Position numbers and translations under genes: made by a program. A stretch of 64,000 nucleotides of DNA from the NCBI GenBank assembly GCA_947454055.1, contig CANGIS010000001.1, positions 62,001 through 126,000 on the forward strand. Reading direction: 5' to 3'. The stretch comes from Hyphomicrobiales bacterium. Lineage in GTDB: Bacteria; Pseudomonadota; Alphaproteobacteria; Rhizobiales; Beijerinckiaceae. Positions 57,489 through 64,000 of the stretch are shown here, in pieces. A model generated the notes under the pieces. That model did not search any database and was not told the origin of the DNA. It was given only the letters and a program-made list of their open reading frames with translations. How positions within the stretch are numbered: the stretch's first letter is position 1; every line of letters starts with the position of its first letter.

Positions 57489-58541
57489 TCAGCCCCTTAC
57501 CCGCTTCACCAGTTGCTCGACATGGGCCAGAGGGGTTTCAGGCACGATACCGTGACCCAAATTAAAGATATGGGGGCCTTTTGAAAAAGCCTCGATAATC
57601 GCGTCAGCTTTTTGATCAAGCTGAGCCCCTCCCGCGACCACCGCCAAAGGATCAAGATTACCTTGAACCGGCTTTATCGGCTGCAAAACTTCCACCGCCC
57701 AAGCCGGATCGGTCGACCAATCGATCGCAACCGCATCCGCTCCGGTGAGGGATGCATATTTCAGATGGTTGACACCGGATCCCCGGCCGAAAACAATAAA
57801 TTTTGTACCCGGATAGCGCAAGCGAACCCCATCGATGATCCGCTTGATTGGCCTGATCGACCATTGTTCCACACCATCAGCCGTCAAAGCACCGGCGAAA
57901 CTCTCGAAAATCTGCAGGGCATCAACGCCCGCCTCGACCTGACCGCACAGATAAGAGATCGACGAGACTACCAGGCGATCGATTAATTGCTCCAGATAGG
58001 CCGGATGTCGATAAGCAACCAGACGGATCGGAGCTTGCTCGGGCGTCCCCTTACCCGCGATCATGTAACTGGCAACAGTCCACGGCGCGCCGCAAAAGCC
58101 CAGAAAGGTCGTTTCTTTCGGCAAAGCCTCTTTGACTCTCCCGATGGTTTCAAACACCGGATTTAGCCGTTGAAGATCGATGTTACCGTGCAACTCGGAG
58201 AGATTTTTAGCGATAACCAAAGGAGGTAACCGTGGTCCTTCATTTTCCACGAAGGATACGTTTTGTCCTAAAGCATCCGGTACAACTAGAATATCGGAAA
58301 AGAGAATGGCCGCGTCAAAACCGAACCGCCGAATAGGCTGTAAGGTTGCTTCCGTCGCCAGATCGGGTGAATAGCAAAACTCGATGAAGTTCTTTGAAAG
58401 GCTTCTAACTTCTCTATATTCCGGAAGGTAGCGCCCGGCCTGCCGCATGATCCAAATTGGCGGACGCTTTTGTTGACGTCCTTCAAGGGTGGCAAGAAGC
58501 GGCTTTTCGACAGGGTTTGATGGATTCACCGGATTGGCCAA
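57489..58541 (-). CDS. hemE: Uroporphyrinogen decarboxylase
   Basis: Haem pathway enzyme removing four carboxyl groups from uroporphyrinogen III; 350 residues. Signatures are PPIWIMRQAGRYLPEYR with substrate arginines, CYSPDLATEATLQPIRRFGFDAAILFSDILV and GFCGAPWTVASYMIAG. It starts with TTG at 58541, with AAGGA eight bases upstream; that ribosome site overlaps an exact CtrA-type box. Gene flanks the putative origin, as in Caulobacter. Confidence 0.96.
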   Translation of the reverse strand: MANPVNPSNPVEKPLLATLEGRQQKRPPIWIMRQAGRYLPEYREVRSLSKNFIEFCYSPDLATEATLQPIRRFGFDAAILFSDILVVPDALGQNVSFVENEGPRLPPLVIAKNLSELHGNIDLQRLNPVFETIGRVKEALPKETTFLGFCGAPWTVASYMIAGKGTPEQAPIRLVAYRHPAYLEQLIDRLVVSSISYLCGQVEAGVDALQIFESFAGALTADGVEQWSIRPIKRIIDGVRLRYPGTKFIVFGRGSGVNHLKYASLTGADAVAIDWSTDPAWAVEVLQPIKPVQGNLDPLAVVAGGAQLDQKADAIIEAFSKGPHIFNLGHGIVPETPLAHVEQLVKRVRG

Positions 58542-58922
58542 TAAAAGATTCCTTAAGTGATTCTTAATTTGTTGTTTCTGTTAGGCAGGGATTAAAGCAA
58601 ACCCGAATTCATCCACAGCCTGTCCACGCTTTTAGCGCGTCTTGTCAATCTGTGCGACCGGCTTTTGGTGGGGGTGGGGTGTCATCGCCTCCCTTGCTAT
58701 AAATTCCTTTCGTACAACCACTTAAGGTCTGATACGACCCAAACCGGACAGGCTTCAAAAATTTAATCCCCGCTTACCCATTTAACCGGCTGCAATTTTG
58801 TCCCCTCAAAACCTATTGTTGATCATCTGAAGGCAATAGGGGATAGATTTTTTAAACAGAGCGATCAGAGGTCCGGTTATCCCCGTAAACCTCTACCCTA
58901 TCCACAGCCCATAAAAGCGGAG
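58542..58922. other. Putative chromosome replication origin (oriC)
   Basis: This 381-bp gene-free region lies between hemE and a DUF299 kinase gene, the same neighbours as the Caulobacter crescentus origin. It contains DnaA-box-like 9-mers (TCATCCACA 58610-58618; CTATCCACA 58898-58906; TTATCCCCG 58877-58885; TAATCCCC 58764-58771; GGGGATAG on the opposite strand 58839-58846). It also holds one exact and one near CtrA box, two GANTC sites at its left end (58547, 58559), AT-rich runs (58755-58767; 58846-58856) and an inverted repeat CCTATTG/CAATAGG (58812-58840). Genes on both sides point away from it. None of the DnaA boxes is a perfect TTATNCACA. Confidence 0.72.
58553..58567. promoter_or_regulatory. 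CtrA-type box at the hemE edge of the putative origin
   Basis: TTAA-gtgattc-TTAA is an exact TTAA-N7-TTAA match. A GANTC methylation site (GATTC, 58559-58563) lies within its spacer. Its left TTAA overlaps the hemE ribosome site. A near-match, TTAA-N7-TTAC, is at 58763-58777. Confidence 0.65.
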
Positions 58923-59762
58923 ATGTCGGGTTTGCAGCGCAACTATTTTCACCTTCATCTGGTCTCGGATTCGACCGGCGAAACTCTCATCGCCGTAAGT
59001 CGAGCCGCGGCGGCGCAATATGAAAGCGTGTCTGCGATCGAACATGTCTACCCCCTCATCCGCAACGAGGCCCAATTGGATCGGATCCTTGTGGCGCTCG
59101 AAGATGCGCCCGGGATTGTTCTCTATACGCTGGTTGACCAAACCTTTGCCCGTCGTCTCGAGGCAGCGTGCGCTGAATATGGTTGCCCGTGCCTGTCGGT
59201 GCTTGATCCTGTCCTGACGATTTTTCAAGCCTATCTCGGCCTGAGCTATACCCATCGTCCAGGCGCGCAGCATGTCTTGAATTCCGACTATTTCAAACGC
59301 ATCGACGCTTTAAATTATACCATGATGCATGATGACGGACAGCAGGGCCAAGACCTTGATGCCGCCGATATCATTCTTGTCGGCATTAGCCGCACCTCCA
59401 AGACGCCAACGAGCATCTATCTCGCCAATCGCGGCTATAAAACCGCCAATGTGCCCCTGGTTCTAAACATTCCCTTGCCCGACACGCTCGAGAAGGTCAA
59501 AAAGCCGCTGGTTGTCGGGCTGGTCGCCAGCCCTGAACGAATCGTCCAAATCAGGCAAAATCGGCTTTTGACGCTCAACGCTCCGGATAATTCGCCCTAT
59601 ATCGACAAATCCACGGTGACCGAAGAAATCTCCTATTCGCGGCGTCTGTGTGGGCGCAACAACTGGCCGATGATCGACGTTACCCGTCGATCGATTGAGG
59701 AAACCGCCGCCGCCATCATCGATTTGCATCGCGATCATACCCGTCAGCGGGACGCGCTATGA
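58923..59762 (+). CDS. ppsR: DUF299 / pyruvate, phosphate (water) dikinase regulatory kinase-phosphorylase
   Basis: A 279-residue bifunctional kinase/pyrophosphorylase that switches PEP synthase or pyruvate phosphate dikinase off and on by threonine phosphorylation. It has the start [22 protein letters not shown], the loop [21 protein letters not shown] with the P-loop-like motif, and the C-terminal [18 protein letters not shown]. The target enzyme is not in the window. It is the first gene to the right of the putative origin and overlaps maf by 4 nt. Confidence 0.95.
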   Translation: MSGLQRNYFHLHLVSDSTGETLIAVSRAAAAQYESVSAIEHVYPLIRNEAQLDRILVALEDAPGIVLYTLVDQTFARRLEAACAEYGCPCLSVLDPVLTIFQAYLGLSYTHRPGAQHVLNSDYFKRIDALNYTMMHDDGQQGQDLDAADIILVGISRTSKTPTSIYLANRGYKTANVPLVLNIPLPDTLEKVKKPLVVGLVASPERIVQIRQNRLLTLNAPDNSPYIDKSTVTEEISYSRRLCGRNNWPMIDVTRRSIEETAAAIIDLHRDHTRQRDAL

Positions 59763-60385
59763 CCGGCATCGTCTCAGTCTGGTCCGCCGAATTACCGCTC
59801 ATTCTGGCATCTAGAAGCCGGATAAGGCTGGAATTGATCGAAAGGGCGGGCCTATCGCCCACGGTTATGGTTCCTGATTTTGACGAGCGGGCGTTTGAGG
59901 CAACGCTTATTCGCGAAAATCTTCCGCCGGATGAACGCGCCAGCGCGCTCGCCAGCGAAAAAGCCCGTCTGGCCAGCCTGTTATGCCCCACCCAATACGC
60001 TATCGGTGCCGATCAGATGTTAAGCTGTGGCCAAACCGTTTTGCACAAACCTGACACCATGGACGAAGCGCGGCATCAGCTCGCTTTTTTAAGCGGAAAA
60101 ACCCACCAGCTTACCAGCGCCGTATCGGTTGCACGTGACGGACATATCCTGTTCACCCACCGTGATCAGGCACAGATGACCATGCGAACCCTCGATCAAA
60201 ACCAGATTGAAGCTTATTGTTCACGCGCGGGCGCGGCTATTTTGCACAGCGTTGGATGTTATGAACTTGAAGGCTTGGGCGTCCATTTGTTTGATCGGGT
60301 AGAAGGCGACTTCTTTACGGTTCTTGGTTTGCCTTTAGAGCCTCTTATCGGATTTCTGCGCCGCGAAGGATGTCTATTGCTATGA
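59759..60385 (+). CDS. maf: Maf-like nucleoside triphosphate pyrophosphatase
   Basis: House-cleaning nucleotide pyrophosphatase, 208 residues. Family marks: [19 protein letters not shown] near the start, the E/DER segment in [27 protein letters not shown] and [33 protein letters not shown]. The usual ASxSPRR reads ASRSRIR. The ATG overlaps the previous stop (ATGA), and its stop overlaps aroE the same way. Confidence 0.94.
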   Translation: MTGIVSVWSAELPLILASRSRIRLELIERAGLSPTVMVPDFDERAFEATLIRENLPPDERASALASEKARLASLLCPTQYAIGADQMLSCGQTVLHKPDTMDEARHQLAFLSGKTHQLTSAVSVARDGHILFTHRDQAQMTMRTLDQNQIEAYCSRAGAAILHSVGCYELEGLGVHLFDRVEGDFFTVLGLPLEPLIGFLRREGCLLL

Positions 60386-61230
60386 TCTATCATACTCCCA
60401 AAGCCTGCGTCATCGGCCACCCGATCGCCCATTCACGGTCACCCATCATTCATGGCTATTGGCTTAAAGAATTGGGTCTAGAGGGGCATTATGGCCGTGA
60501 AGATGTGCTGCCCGAGCATTTTTCAGCCTTTATCGGTTCGCTCCGCTCGAACGGCTATATCGGGTGTAATGTGACCCTTCCCCACAAAGAGGCGGCGTTT
60601 AGGTTGGTGGACCGCGCCAGCGTGCGCGCGAAAGAGCTTCAGGTGGCCAATACGCTCTGGTTCGAAGGCGATACGCTCTGCGGCGACAATACGGATATTG
60701 AAGGCTTTCTGGCTAATCTGGATGATCGCGCCACCGGATGGAGCAAAAAGCTTGATAAAGCGGTCATTTTAGGCGCCGGCGGAGCCTCTGCAAGCATTAT
60801 CGCGGCGCTCAAGGAACGCGGTGCCAGCGACATCAGGCTCGTGAATCGGACGCTGGCAAGGGCTGAAACCTTGGCCCAACGCTTTGGCCCGACCGTTCAT
60901 GCGACCGAGTGGAGTGACCTGGCGCAAGCGCTCGAACATGCGGATCTTCTTGTCAATACAACATCCCTTGGCATGAAGGGCCAGCCCGATCTCGATCTCG
61001 ATCTGGCATCGCTGCCGCTATCGGCGCTGGTGACCGATATCGTGTATGTACCGCTGGAAACGGGCCTGTTGCGTCAGGCGAGACAGCGGGGCAATCCGGT
61101 GGCCGATGGTCTCGGCATGTTGTTGCATCAGGCCGTGCCCGGTTTCGAGCATTGGTTCGGCAAGCGCCCGACGGTTACGCCCGCTTTGCGCGCGTTGATC
61201 GAAGCCGATATCACCGGGGTTGCCCCGTGA
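60382..61230 (+). CDS. aroE: Shikimate dehydrogenase
   Basis: NADPH-dependent reduction of dehydroshikimate to shikimate, 282 residues. Shikimate-binding residues are in GHPIAHSRSPIIHGYW, NVTLPHKEAAF (catalytic lysine) and GDNTDIEGF (catalytic aspartate). The cofactor fold is VILGAGGASASIIAALKERG. The start at 60382 is chosen for the ATGA overlap with maf; an ATG four codons earlier also exists. Works with AroKB encoded elsewhere in this window. Confidence 0.95.
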   Translation: MIYHTPKACVIGHPIAHSRSPIIHGYWLKELGLEGHYGREDVLPEHFSAFIGSLRSNGYIGCNVTLPHKEAAFRLVDRASVRAKELQVANTLWFEGDTLCGDNTDIEGFLANLDDRATGWSKKLDKAVILGAGGASASIIAALKERGASDIRLVNRTLARAETLAQRFGPTVHATEWSDLAQALEHADLLVNTTSLGMKGQPDLDLDLASLPLSALVTDIVYVPLETGLLRQARQRGNPVADGLGMLLHQAVPGFEHWFGKRPTVTPALRALIEADITGVAP

Positions 61231-61853
61231 CCTTTGTCATCGGCTTGACGGGTTCCATCGGCATGGGAAAGTCGGCAACTGCCGCCTTGTTTCGGGCGCG
61301 CGGGGTGCCCGTCCATGACGCGGATGCAACGGTGCATGCGCTTTATCGGGGCAAAGCCGTGCCTTTATTGGCGGCCGAATTTCCCGGTTGTGTGGTCGAT
61401 GGCACCGTCGACCGCACCCTGCTTTCGCCGATGGTGTTGGGCAAGCCGGAAGCTATGAAACGGCTCGAATCCATCATTCACCCCTTGGTTCGCGATGCTG
61501 AACGCGATTTTTTAGATCAGGCGAAGAAAGCGGCCCAACCGCTTGTCGTTCTCGATATTCCATTGTTGTTTGAAACGGGCGGCGAGTATCGGTGTGATGC
61601 GATCATTGTGGTGTCGACCGAATATCCTGTTCAAAGAGACCGAGTTCTGGCCCGCCCCGGTATGACAGAAGAACGATTTTCCGCCATTCTAGCGCGGCAG
61701 ATTCCGGATCACGAGAAACGTCGGCGCGCCCATCTGGTCATCGACACCAGCCACGGACTGGAAGACGCCGGCGATCAGGTCGATGCGGCAATCAGAACCT
61801 TTATTGGCCGCACCGGGCACGTCGCGACACAATCGGGTCAAGGGGACTCTTAA
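61227..61853 (+). CDS. coaE: Dephospho-CoA kinase
   Basis: Last step of coenzyme A synthesis, 208 residues, with P-loop GLTGSIGMGKSATAALF, VHDADATVHALY and LDIPLLFETGGEYRCD. The GTG at 61227 overlaps the aroE stop (GTGA). Followed 2 nt later by dnaQ, completing the conserved maf-aroE-coaE-dnaQ order. Confidence 0.96.
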   Translation: MTFVIGLTGSIGMGKSATAALFRARGVPVHDADATVHALYRGKAVPLLAAEFPGCVVDGTVDRTLLSPMVLGKPEAMKRLESIIHPLVRDAERDFLDQAKKAAQPLVVLDIPLLFETGGEYRCDAIIVVSTEYPVQRDRVLARPGMTEERFSAILARQIPDHEKRRRAHLVIDTSHGLEDAGDQVDAAIRTFIGRTGHVATQSGQGDS

Positions 61854-61855
61854 CC

Positions 61856-62575
61856 ATGCGCGAGATTGTCTTTGATACCGAAACCACCGGTCTTAACCCT
61901 TTGGGAGGTGACCGGATTGTTGAAATCGGTTGTGTCGAAATGGTCAATCGCCTGCCGACAGGCCAGACCTTTCATGTCTATCTCAATCCGGAACGCGATA
62001 TGCCCGACGGCGCTTTTCGGGTTCACGGGCTTTCCGCCGAGTTTTTGGCCGATAAGCCGCTTTTTGCAGCTGTTGCGCAGGAATTTATGGATTTTATCGG
62101 CGATGCGGCGCTTGTGGCGCATAACGCATCCTTTGATATGGGCTTTATCAATGCCGAATTGGTCAGGGCCAAAATGCCGGGCATCGCCAATGAGCGGGTA
62201 ATTGATACGCTACAGCTTGCCCGCCGGAAACATCCCTTCGGACCCAATAGCCTCGATGCCCTTTGCCAACGCTACAACATCGATAATTCGCGCCGGACCA
62301 AACATGGTGCCCTGCTCGATTCGGAAATTTTGGCGGAAGTTTATATTGAACTGACGGGGGGTCGTCAGGCTGATCTTGGCTTGGCACCCGTCGAGACGGC
62401 AACGACCGATATTGCCAAAGCCCAGCTCGCGACCGCTCGTATTGCACAAAGCCGGCCCAATGCCCTGCCTGATCGGCTGCGTGACGTTGAACTAACGGCC
62501 CACCGCACCTTTGTGGCAACATTGAGCGGTGAACCGATCTGGAAAGACTATATGCGCGAAGCCGATGACGCCTGA
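61856..62575 (+). CDS. dnaQ: DNA polymerase III subunit epsilon (proofreading exonuclease)
   Basis: 3'-5' proofreading subunit of the replicase, 239 residues. The DEDDh exonuclease residues are visible: D7 and E9 in IVFDTETTG, the third aspartate in AHNASFDMGFIN, and the His-Asp pair in KHGALLDSEILAEVY. The C-terminal tail would bind the alpha subunit. Converges with secB, 12 bp apart. Confidence 0.96.
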   Translation: MREIVFDTETTGLNPLGGDRIVEIGCVEMVNRLPTGQTFHVYLNPERDMPDGAFRVHGLSAEFLADKPLFAAVAQEFMDFIGDAALVAHNASFDMGFINAELVRAKMPGIANERVIDTLQLARRKHPFGPNSLDALCQRYNIDNSRRTKHGALLDSEILAEVYIELTGGRQADLGLAPVETATTDIAKAQLATARIAQSRPNALPDRLRDVELTAHRTFVATLSGEPIWKDYMREADDA

Positions 62576-62587
62576 ACCCTTTCGGGG

Positions 62588-63049
62588 TTAAGCATTGCCG
62601 GATGTGCCCTGCATCTGCGCCATTTTTTGCTGATAAAGCGTGGCAAAATCGATTGGATCGATGAAAAGCGGCGGGAAACCACCATTGCGCACGCAATCGG
62701 CAACAATCTGCCGGGCGAACGGGAACATCAGCCGCGGACATTCAATCATGACAACGGCCTGAATGTTTTCAGCCGGAATATTTTGAATCCGGAAAATACC
62801 GGCATAGAGAAGCTCGAAGCGGAAGAGCAAACCTTCGCCTTCGCCGGCCTTGCCTTCAAGGGTCAGCTCGACCTCGAAATCGGTCTCCGCCAATTGTTTT
62901 GCATTGACGTTGACGGAAATGGCGATGTTCGGACCCTGCTCCTTTGGCGCCAGCGAGTTCGGAGCATTCGGGTTCTCGAAGGAGAGATCCTTGATATATT
63001 GGCCGAGGGCCGAAAGGCTGGGAGGGGCTGCTGAGGTTGCGTCGGTCAT
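62588..63049 (-). CDS. secB: Protein-export chaperone SecB
   Basis: Tetrameric chaperone keeping preproteins unfolded for SecA; 153 residues. Characteristic are [69 protein letters not shown]-type strands and [24 protein letters not shown] at 63049 has GGAG nine bases upstream; an ATG three codons earlier is too close to it. Confidence 0.96.
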   Translation of the reverse strand: MTDATSAAPPSLSALGQYIKDLSFENPNAPNSLAPKEQGPNIAISVNVNAKQLAETDFEVELTLEGKAGEGEGLLFRFELLYAGIFRIQNIPAENIQAVVMIECPRLMFPFARQIVADCVRNGGFPPLFIDPIDFATLYQQKMAQMQGTSGNA

Positions 63050-63239
63050 AAGGAACATCTCCGTAAATCGATTTTCCGAGATGGAAAAACATGCAATCGG
63101 CTTTAAGGTCGCTTAAAAGAGACCAGAACGTGATTTTTGTGATAGGGTCAAGCACCGTCGATTTGGATTTTCTCGGTGAGATCTCTTATATGAAGACGTG
63201 ACTGGCGATTTAGACGCCGAAAATTTTGACCGGTAAACC

Positions 63240-63938
63240 ATGCAGGATAATTTCGATTTGTCGATTATCGTCTTTCTCGCCCTCGCCGTTTTCGTCGGGT
63301 GGCGGCTTTATAGTGTCTTGGGGACACGAACGGGGCAGGAAAAGCGCGAGCCGGGTGCTCGGCCAAAAGCCGCGTTGAAATTGGTTCAAGCATCACCTGT
63401 GGACGATGCTGACCAGCCAGCGCAACCAAAGGCTACCGATGAGCCTGATCCCCTGCGCTGGAAGGGCATCGCCGAAGCCGGCACCCCTTTGGCAAGTGAT
63501 CTGGACGCGCTCCTCGATGCTGAACCTTCCTTCGATGCCCGTCATTTTGTGACGGGAGCCCGCGCGGCCTATGAGGCCATTGTCGTGGCTTTTGCGGCGG
63601 GTGATCGAAATACCCTGCGCGATCTTTTATCACGCGATGTCTTTGAAAGTTTTGTCGCCGCCATCGCTGATCGTGAAAAGCGCGGTGATACGGTCGAGAC
63701 GACGTTTGTGGGCATCGAGAAGGCGGATCTCAAGCAGGTTCATCTTCGGGGCAAGTCGGCCCAGATTACCGTCCAGTTTTTGTCTAAACTCATCACCGCC
63801 ACCCGCGATGCCGCGGGCGTTGTTACCGATGGTGCGGTCGATAAGGTCGTGGATGTGACCGATGTGTGGACCTTCGCCCGTGAATTGGGCAACCGTGATC
63901 CGGTCTGGAAGCTGATTGCAACCGAGGCCGGACACTGA
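63240..63938 (+). CDS. Tim44/TimA-type membrane-anchored protein
   Basis: A 232-residue protein with a single N-terminal membrane anchor (LSIIVFLALAVFVGWRLYSVLGTRTG), a charged linker and a Tim44-like C-terminal domain (about 95-230: FVTGARAAYEAIVVAFAAGDRNTLRDLLSRDVFESFVAAI, ending DVWTFARELGNRDPVWKLIATE). Bacterial homologues of mitochondrial Tim44 are thought to act with membrane transport or protein complexes; function here is unproven. It is divergent from secB across a 190-bp gap with no other gene, and dnaQ-secB-tim44-mltA is a conserved alphaproteobacterial neighbourhood. Confidence 0.9.
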   Translation: MQDNFDLSIIVFLALAVFVGWRLYSVLGTRTGQEKREPGARPKAALKLVQASPVDDADQPAQPKATDEPDPLRWKGIAEAGTPLASDLDALLDAEPSFDARHFVTGARAAYEAIVVAFAAGDRNTLRDLLSRDVFESFVAAIADREKRGDTVETTFVGIEKADLKQVHLRGKSAQITVQFLSKLITATRDAAGVVTDGAVDKVVDVTDVWTFARELGNRDPVWKLIATEAGH

Positions 63939-63947
63939 GCCTGCATC

Positions 63948-64000
63948 ATGGTGCCAGACCTGCTCGACGCTAGGCTCCATCCGGTCGAGTTTTCGGCGAT
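63948..64000 (+). CDS. Start of a probable MltA-type lytic transglycosylase (truncated by window edge)
   Basis: An ATG 9 bp after the Tim44-like gene opens a frame that runs off the window, encoding about 17 residues (MVPDLLDARLHPVEFSA). The LxPVxF pattern resembles the start of the mature MltA murein transglycosylase, and mltA is the usual next gene after tim44 in alphaproteobacteria. Too little is present to be sure. Confidence 0.45.
   Translation, partial: MVPDLLDARLHPVEFSA

Overview
The window is a stretch of alphaproteobacterial chromosome of moderately high GC. It is densely packed with housekeeping genes, and I see no insertion sequence, phage gene or CRISPR array. Gene order points to the Hyphomicrobiales/Caulobacterales side of the class: leuS-lptE-holA/parB-parA-rsmG-mnmG-mnmE-rho-hemJ-hemE next to a DUF299 kinase gene followed by maf-aroE-coaE-dnaQ, then metW-metX, chorismate mutase-hisC-tyrA-DUF2125, tesB-glnK-amtB-ftsK-lolA, and ruvCAB next to ybgC-tolQRAB. 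Genus is not resolvable by eye.

Layout. 1-1.4 kb: 3' part of aconitase and a bidirectional terminator. 1.4-11.1 kb (minus strand): a RidA-like gene, tolB-tolA-tolR-tolQ-ybgC without an adjacent pal, ruvB-ruvA-[PaiB-like]-ruvC-yebC and ymdB, interrupted by a plus-strand uspA with a FixK/FNR-type box. 11.3-14.5 kb: a 47-residue aa3 oxidase subunit IV gene and pntAA-pntAB-pntB. 14.5-18.4 kb: TPR lipoprotein, rpsU, purEK, two DUF465 genes and tRNA-Arg(CCT). 18.5-24.4 kb: M48 lipoprotein protease, carD, fdxA, a PomAB/MotAB-type stator pair and a CBS-domain membrane protein. 24.4-33.7 kb: fused aroKB, xerD, metXW and the chorismate-to-tyrosine cluster. 33.7-45.5 kb: ubiH-like, tesB, sigma-54-type promoter with glnK-amtB, ftsK behind a CtrA-type box, lolA, xthA, a cNMP-binding protein paired with a degenerate response regulator, L,D-transpeptidase, HAD hydrolase and yggS. 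45.6-58.5 kb: leuS-lptE-holA facing parB-parA-rsmG-mnmG-mnmE, then rho-hemJ-hemE. 58.5-58.9 kb: gene-free region interpreted as oriC. 58.9-64 kb: DUF299 kinase, maf, aroE, coaE, dnaQ, secB, a Tim44-like protein and the start of a probable mltA.

The strongest non-coding story is at the right end. The 381-bp gap between hemE and the DUF299 gene is where Caulobacter crescentus keeps its chromosome origin. Here it has an exact TTAA-N7-TTAA CtrA-type box with a GANTC methylation site inside it, several DnaA-box-like 9-mers and AT-rich tracts, and genes diverge from it. A perfect 16-bp parS is buried in the first codons of mnmG about 4.5 kb away, with a one-mismatch copy in rsmG 2 kb further on, beside parAB. 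A second exact CtrA-type box, in a 19-bp inverted repeat, lies upstream of ftsK. Together these suggest a CtrA/CcrM/ParABS-controlled origin-proximal region. The other items most worth attention are the cNMP-protein/degenerate-regulator pair, the PaiB-like gene inside the ruv operon, the missing pal, and the uncharacterised C-terminal half of the chorismate mutase protein.
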